Shown: positions 14,093 through 16,853 of the stretch, piece by piece
Position numbering within the stretch: the stretch's first letter is position 1
Layout: every line of letters starts with the position of its first letter
NCBI GenBank assembly: GCA_019118725.1
Contig: DWYO01000107.1
Coordinates: 1 to 16,853, forward strand
Origin: Candidatus Parabacteroides intestinavium
GTDB lineage: Bacteria; Bacteroidota; Bacteroidia; Bacteroidales; Tannerellaceae
Reading direction: 5' to 3'
Length of the DNA stretch: 16,853 bases
The notes under the pieces: generated by a model
Database searches by the model: none
What the model was told of the DNA's origin: nothing
Seen by the model: the letters and a program-made list of their open reading frames with translations, nothing else
Program-made: the position numbers and the translations under genes

Positions 14093-15247
14093 ATGGAAAC
14101 TTCAACATATATATTCTTGCAACACTATTGGTGGTTTTTGGTTTCGTTATTGGGCGGACTATTGGTTTTCCTACTCTTTGTTCAAGGTGGACAATCGCTT
14201 TTGTTTCAAGTCGGAAAGACGGAGAACCAGCAAAAAATGTTATTAAATTCGACCGGCCGGAAATGGGAATTTACCTTTACGACCCTGGTTACCTTTGGTG
14301 GGGCCTTTTTTGCCTCTTTCCCGCTATTTTATTCTACGAGCTTTGGCGGAGCCTATTGGGTTTGGATGCTTATCCTGCTTTGCTTTGTTCTTCAGGCGGT
14401 TTCATACGAATATCAGGCTAAGAAAGGAAACTTGTTGGGGAAAAAGACCTATCAGGTATTTTTGATTATCAATGGGATTGTGGCCCCATTGCTGATTGGC
14501 ACGGCGGTAGGTACCTTCTTTACCGGAGCGGACTTTCAGGTGAATAAGGAACATCTGACCGATCTTTCCATGCCGATTATCTCTACGTGGATGAATCCGT
14601 TGCACGGATTGGAGGCCGCACTCAACATCTGGAATCTTTTCTTAGGGCTTGCTTTGGTTTATCTCTCACGTGTGCTTGGACTACTTTATTATATCAACAA
14701 TATTGATGATGCGGAGATTTATGCGACTTGTCATCGCCGGATGAAAAAGGAGAGTAGCGGATTTCTTATTTTCTTTTTGATATTTGTATTTTATCTCTTT
14801 GTCGCAGACGGATTTGCCGTTAATCCGGACACTCAGGAGGTGTATAAGGAAACGGGGAAATACCTGCATAATTTCTTGGCAATGCCGGGAGTCCTGCTGG
14901 TATTCCTTGCCGGGGTTGTATTGGTTCTTTTCGGAATAGGTAAGACGATTCTTAAGGAGGGATATCGGCGGGGAATATGGTTTGCCGGAATCGGTACTAT
15001 CCTGACCGTTCTTGCCCTGCTCTTGTGTGTCGGATGGAATAATACGCCTTATTATCCATCCAATGTCGATTTGCAGAGTTCGTTAACGATCGCCAATAGC
15101 TGTTCCAGTCCTTTTACATTGAAGGTGATGAGTTTTGTCTCAATCCTGATTCCGTTTGTTCTTGCGTATATCTTTTATGCATGGCGTGCTATCGACCTGC
15201 GCGGAATAAACCGGAACGATTTGGAGCATGATTCGCATATGTATTGA
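14093..15247 (+). CDS. cydB: Cytochrome bd ubiquinol oxidase subunit II
   Basis: A 384-residue partner of CydA with eight or nine hydrophobic segments and no haem ligands of its own. The N-terminus (YIFLQHYWWFLVSLLGG) and C-terminus (WNNTPYYPSNVDLQSSLTI, then SSPFTLKVMSFVSI and a final helix) match CydB. It starts 9 nt after the cydA stop, so the two are translated from one message. No cydC/cydD assembly transporter genes are present in the window. The gene ends 77 nt before an inverted repeat with a T-run that probably terminates the operon. Confidence 0.97.
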   Translation: METSTYIFLQHYWWFLVSLLGGLLVFLLFVQGGQSLLFQVGKTENQQKMLLNSTGRKWEFTFTTLVTFGGAFFASFPLFYSTSFGGAYWVWMLILLCFVLQAVSYEYQAKKGNLLGKKTYQVFLIINGIVAPLLIGTAVGTFFTGADFQVNKEHLTDLSMPIISTWMNPLHGLEAALNIWNLFLGLALVYLSRVLGLLYYINNIDDAEIYATCHRRMKKESSGFLIFFLIFVFYLFVADGFAVNPDTQEVYKETGKYLHNFLAMPGVLLVFLAGVVLVLFGIGKTILKEGYRRGIWFAGIGTILTVLALLLCVGWNNTPYYPSNVDLQSSLTIANSCSSPFTLKVMSFVSILIPFVLAYIFYAWRAIDLRGINRNDLEHDSHMY

Positions 15248-15324
15248 GTACGACAAAGAAACAGGTTTGATGGACTGACCGGGAAATAGAAATTGTCCGT
15301 TCGGTAATTCATTCGGTTATTACC

Positions 15325-15403
15325 AAAAAATCGTCTAACAGATGTGACATTTGCGTCTAACGGCTGTGTACGTTTCGTCTAACAGCTGTTAGACGATTTT
15401 TTT
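15325..15403. terminator. Bidirectional terminator between convergent cydB and slipin genes
   Basis: AAAAAATCGTCTAACAG (15325-15341) is perfectly complementary to 15386-15402 (17 bp), and both ends carry A/T runs, so a transcript from either side ends in a U-run. This fits the convergent layout: cydB ends at 15247 on the plus strand, the slipin gene ends at 15455 on the minus strand. A smaller hairpin GGTAAT/ATTACC lies just upstream (15303-15308 with 15319-15324). Confidence 0.7.
15332..15397. repeat. Three-copy 22-bp-period repeat ending in a perfect palindrome
   Basis: CGTCTAAC occurs at 15332, 15354 and 15376, an exact 22-bp period. The last unit contains the perfect palindrome CGTCTAACAGCTGTTAGACG (15376-15395; one more pair extends it to 15375-15396). 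The segment GGCTGTGTACGTTTC (15362-15376) matches GCCTATGTTCGTTTC of the first array (6145-6159) at 12 of 15 positions. Other than this and the terminator, the 207-bp gap holds nothing that I can name. Confidence 0.8.
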
Positions 15404-15454
15404 GTTGGATATTATTCCTATATAATCTGGTAAAAACGGAATTTATCGCTCTTA

Positions 15455-16339
15455 TTATTCAATCTTCTCTTCCTTGGCCAACGAGACCAAGCCTCCGATA
15501 GCGCCTAAATTCATGGTGTCTAAGGCAGAGCTGGGCACAATCACCATTGACCCTTTTTCTTTCAGTCCTTCGAAGAGCATATTCATGCCACGGAGGTGCA
15601 AAGCTACCGGATTATCGGTATATTTCTTGCTGGCCTGTTCGAACTTCTCGGCTATCTCCGTCTCGGCTGTTCCCAAGATGACACGTGCCCGGCGTTCACG
15701 CTCGGCTTGCGCCTCTTTACTCATCGCCTCGGCCAAATCTTGTGGAATGGCGATGTCCTTTATACCGACCGTTTGGCAGGTTATTCCCCAAGGATTCGTG
15801 TTGCGGTCCAGCACCTGTTGCAAGTCCTCGGCTATTTTGTCCCGTTCCTGAAGTAGAGCCGAAAGCTCATGCTTGCCTATTGTATCGCGCAGGCCGGTCT
15901 GGGCAATATGCTCGATGGCTTTCTGGTATTCCTGTACTTCGAGTGCGGCTTTTTCTACATCCCAGACCGTCCAATAGACTACGGCATCCACATTGACCGG
16001 AACAGTATCTTTGGTCAAAGTCTGTTCTGCTTTGAACGCGCTTACTCGGACGCGTTGGTCTATATAGTTGGAAACCGAATCAATAATCGGAATAATCATG
16101 AACGGACCGGGACCTTTCAGTCCTTTGAATTTTCCCATTCGGAGCACAACGGCCTTTTCCCATTGGTCGGCAACTCGGATGGATGCCGCGATCAATACCG
16201 AAAGAATAATCAGAATACCAAACAAAGCGTCATTTACAATCTGTGTTCCCCACAAAGCGAACGAAATAGCGACTAAGATGACTAATACGGAAGCGGTGAT
16301 AGGATTGAACCAATCCTTTTTAATTACATTTGTTGTCAT
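15455..16339 (-). CDS. Slipin family protein (SPFH/band 7)
   Basis: A 294-residue membrane-anchored SPFH protein related to stomatin. Two hydrophobic helices (about 14-30 and 39-55) form an N-terminal hairpin. The band 7 domain follows at about 56-225: WEKAVVLRMGKFKGLKGPG, a membrane-facing loop FMIIPIIDSV, DQRVRVS, and VPVNVDAVVYWTV, typical of slipins. Residues 205-245 are a charged helix (EAQAERERRARVILGTAETE) that probably forms a coiled coil for oligomerisation, and the C-terminus (GSMVIVPSSALDTMNLG) is conserved in the family. Slipins form membrane rings or scaffolds and are often linked to a membrane protease of the NfeD group, but no nfeD is visible here. The gene follows a GntR regulator by 22 nt and is presumably under its control. 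Confidence 0.92.
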   Translation of the reverse strand: MTTNVIKKDWFNPITASVLVILVAISFALWGTQIVNDALFGILIILSVLIAASIRVADQWEKAVVLRMGKFKGLKGPGPFMIIPIIDSVSNYIDQRVRVSAFKAEQTLTKDTVPVNVDAVVYWTVWDVEKAALEVQEYQKAIEHIAQTGLRDTIGKHELSALLQERDKIAEDLQQVLDRNTNPWGITCQTVGIKDIAIPQDLAEAMSKEAQAERERRARVILGTAETEIAEKFEQASKKYTDNPVALHLRGMNMLFEGLKEKGSMVIVPSSALDTMNLGAIGGLVSLAKEEKIE

Positions 16340-16361
16340 AGTATTAATTTTTTAGTTTGTT

Positions 16362-16760
16362 TTATGAATGTTCTTTGTCTTCTGAAACTTTACCTGCTTG
16401 CTTCTCTAACTCAGCTATGACTTCGTCTATTCTGAATCCATAGCTCAGTGCCGCAGAAGAAAATTGCGTGCAGATCTCTTTCAACTTGTCATGTCTTTCC
16501 TTTACAGATACCTCTGTACCAACCTGACTGATGAACGTTCCAGAACCCTGCTGGGTTTCCAAGATGTTTCTTATCTCCAATTCCTTATAAGCCTTGGAGA
16601 CCGTGTTCAAGTTCACTTTCAGTTCCACGGCAAGTGCACGAACTGTGGGTAATTGTTCACCCAACTTCAATTGCCCGGATGCGATACCGAACCGAATCTG
16701 GTCGATAATCTGGCGGTATATGGGGATACCGCTCGAATAATCCAATAGAAATTTTATCAT
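16362..16760 (-). CDS. GntR family transcriptional regulator, YtrA-type
   Basis: A 132-residue regulator. Residues 1-77 form the GntR winged helix: PIYRQIIDQI (13-22), LPTVRALAVELKVNLNTVSK (37-56, containing the recognition helix) and the wing GSGTFIS (72-78). The C-terminal 50 residues are only two helices with no ligand-binding domain, which is the YtrA subfamily plan; these usually repress their own operon, often ABC transporter genes, in response to envelope stress. Here the downstream partner is a slipin, with no ABC transporter within the window. Autorepression through the palindrome upstream (16780-16796) is inferred. Confidence 0.92.
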   Translation of the reverse strand: MIKFLLDYSSGIPIYRQIIDQIRFGIASGQLKLGEQLPTVRALAVELKVNLNTVSKAYKELEIRNILETQQGSGTFISQVGTEVSVKERHDKLKEICTQFSSAALSYGFRIDEVIAELEKQAGKVSEDKEHS

Positions 16761-16779
16761 AAGTCAAATATTTGTATGT

Positions 16780-16796
16780 AATAATATTGTATTATT
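16780..16796. promoter_or_regulatory. Candidate GntR operator (inverted repeat)
   Basis: AATAATA-TTG-TATTATT is a perfect 7-3-7 inverted repeat, 19 nt upstream of the GntR start codon and just downstream of the candidate promoter. That is where an autorepressor would bind. It is AT-rich, so chance symmetry cannot be excluded. Confidence 0.5.
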
Positions 16797-16805
16797 GTTA
16801 TATGA

Positions 16806-16837
16806 CAAAGTACGGAAGAAAAAATTACTGAACCAAA
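16806..16837 (-). promoter_or_regulatory. Candidate promoter of the GntR-slipin operon
   Basis: On the minus strand TTTG (16837-16834), a 21-nt spacer, then TACTTTG (16812-16806), one base shorter than TAnnTTTG. The -7 box is followed after 9 nt by the AATAATA inverted repeat. Confidence 0.45.
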
Positions 16838-16853
16838 CATTTTCGTCAAAAAA

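Overview
The window looks like a chromosomal segment of a Bacteroidales gut bacterium, most likely a Parabacteroides or close relative. This rests on gene content (DUF2723 membrane protein, DUF3127, DUF4492 next to cydAB, a Bacteroidota-type QueG of 310 aa, a zinc-cysteine-poor CobB), on several upstream boxes of the Bacteroidales form TAnnTTTG, and on the lack of clear Shine-Dalgarno sequences. The species assignment is an inference. Most genes look like core or housekeeping genes. There is no phage, conjugative element, insertion sequence, CRISPR array, tRNA or rRNA that I can see.

Layout. 1-912 (-): a PD-(D/E)XK nuclease of the Rpn/transposase_31 type with its own promoter. 1072-5988 (-): DUF2723 membrane protein, then a polysaccharide deacetylase, then epoxyqueuosine reductase queG. 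The last two overlap by 4 nt; a hairpin-forming intergenic repeat lies between the first two. 5989-6274: divergent control region with two promoters flanking a four-copy 22-bp tandem repeat. 6275-9512 (+): DUF3127 protein with an SSB-like C-terminal tip, a GH29 alpha-L-fucosidase lipoprotein, and a CobB-type sirtuin. 9566-12179 (+): an NhaC-type Na+/H+ antiporter overlapping a dicarboxylate/amino-acid:cation symporter homologue. 12283-15247 (+): DUF4492 small membrane protein, cydA and cydB (cytochrome bd oxidase). 15248-15454: convergent region with a second 22-bp-period repeat that ends in a perfect palindrome and doubles as a likely bidirectional terminator. 15455-16760 (-): a GntR/YtrA-type repressor followed by a slipin (SPFH/band 7) membrane protein, with a candidate operator and promoter upstream.

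Functionally, the right half is dominated by the cytoplasmic membrane: cytochrome bd oxidase for microaerobic respiration and oxygen scavenging, a sodium/proton antiporter, a cation-coupled symporter and a membrane scaffold protein. The left half concerns cell-envelope chemistry (DUF2723, deacetylase), tRNA modification (queG) and glycan degradation (GH29).

The most unusual signals are not genes. Two intergenic arrays about 9 kb apart have different sequences but the same exact 22-bp period, a shared core (12 of 15 bases) and similar T-rich ends. On the protein side the points worth following are the SSB-like tip of the DUF3127 protein, the altered cation/substrate motifs of the symporter homologue, and DUF4492 as a candidate accessory subunit of the bd oxidase.
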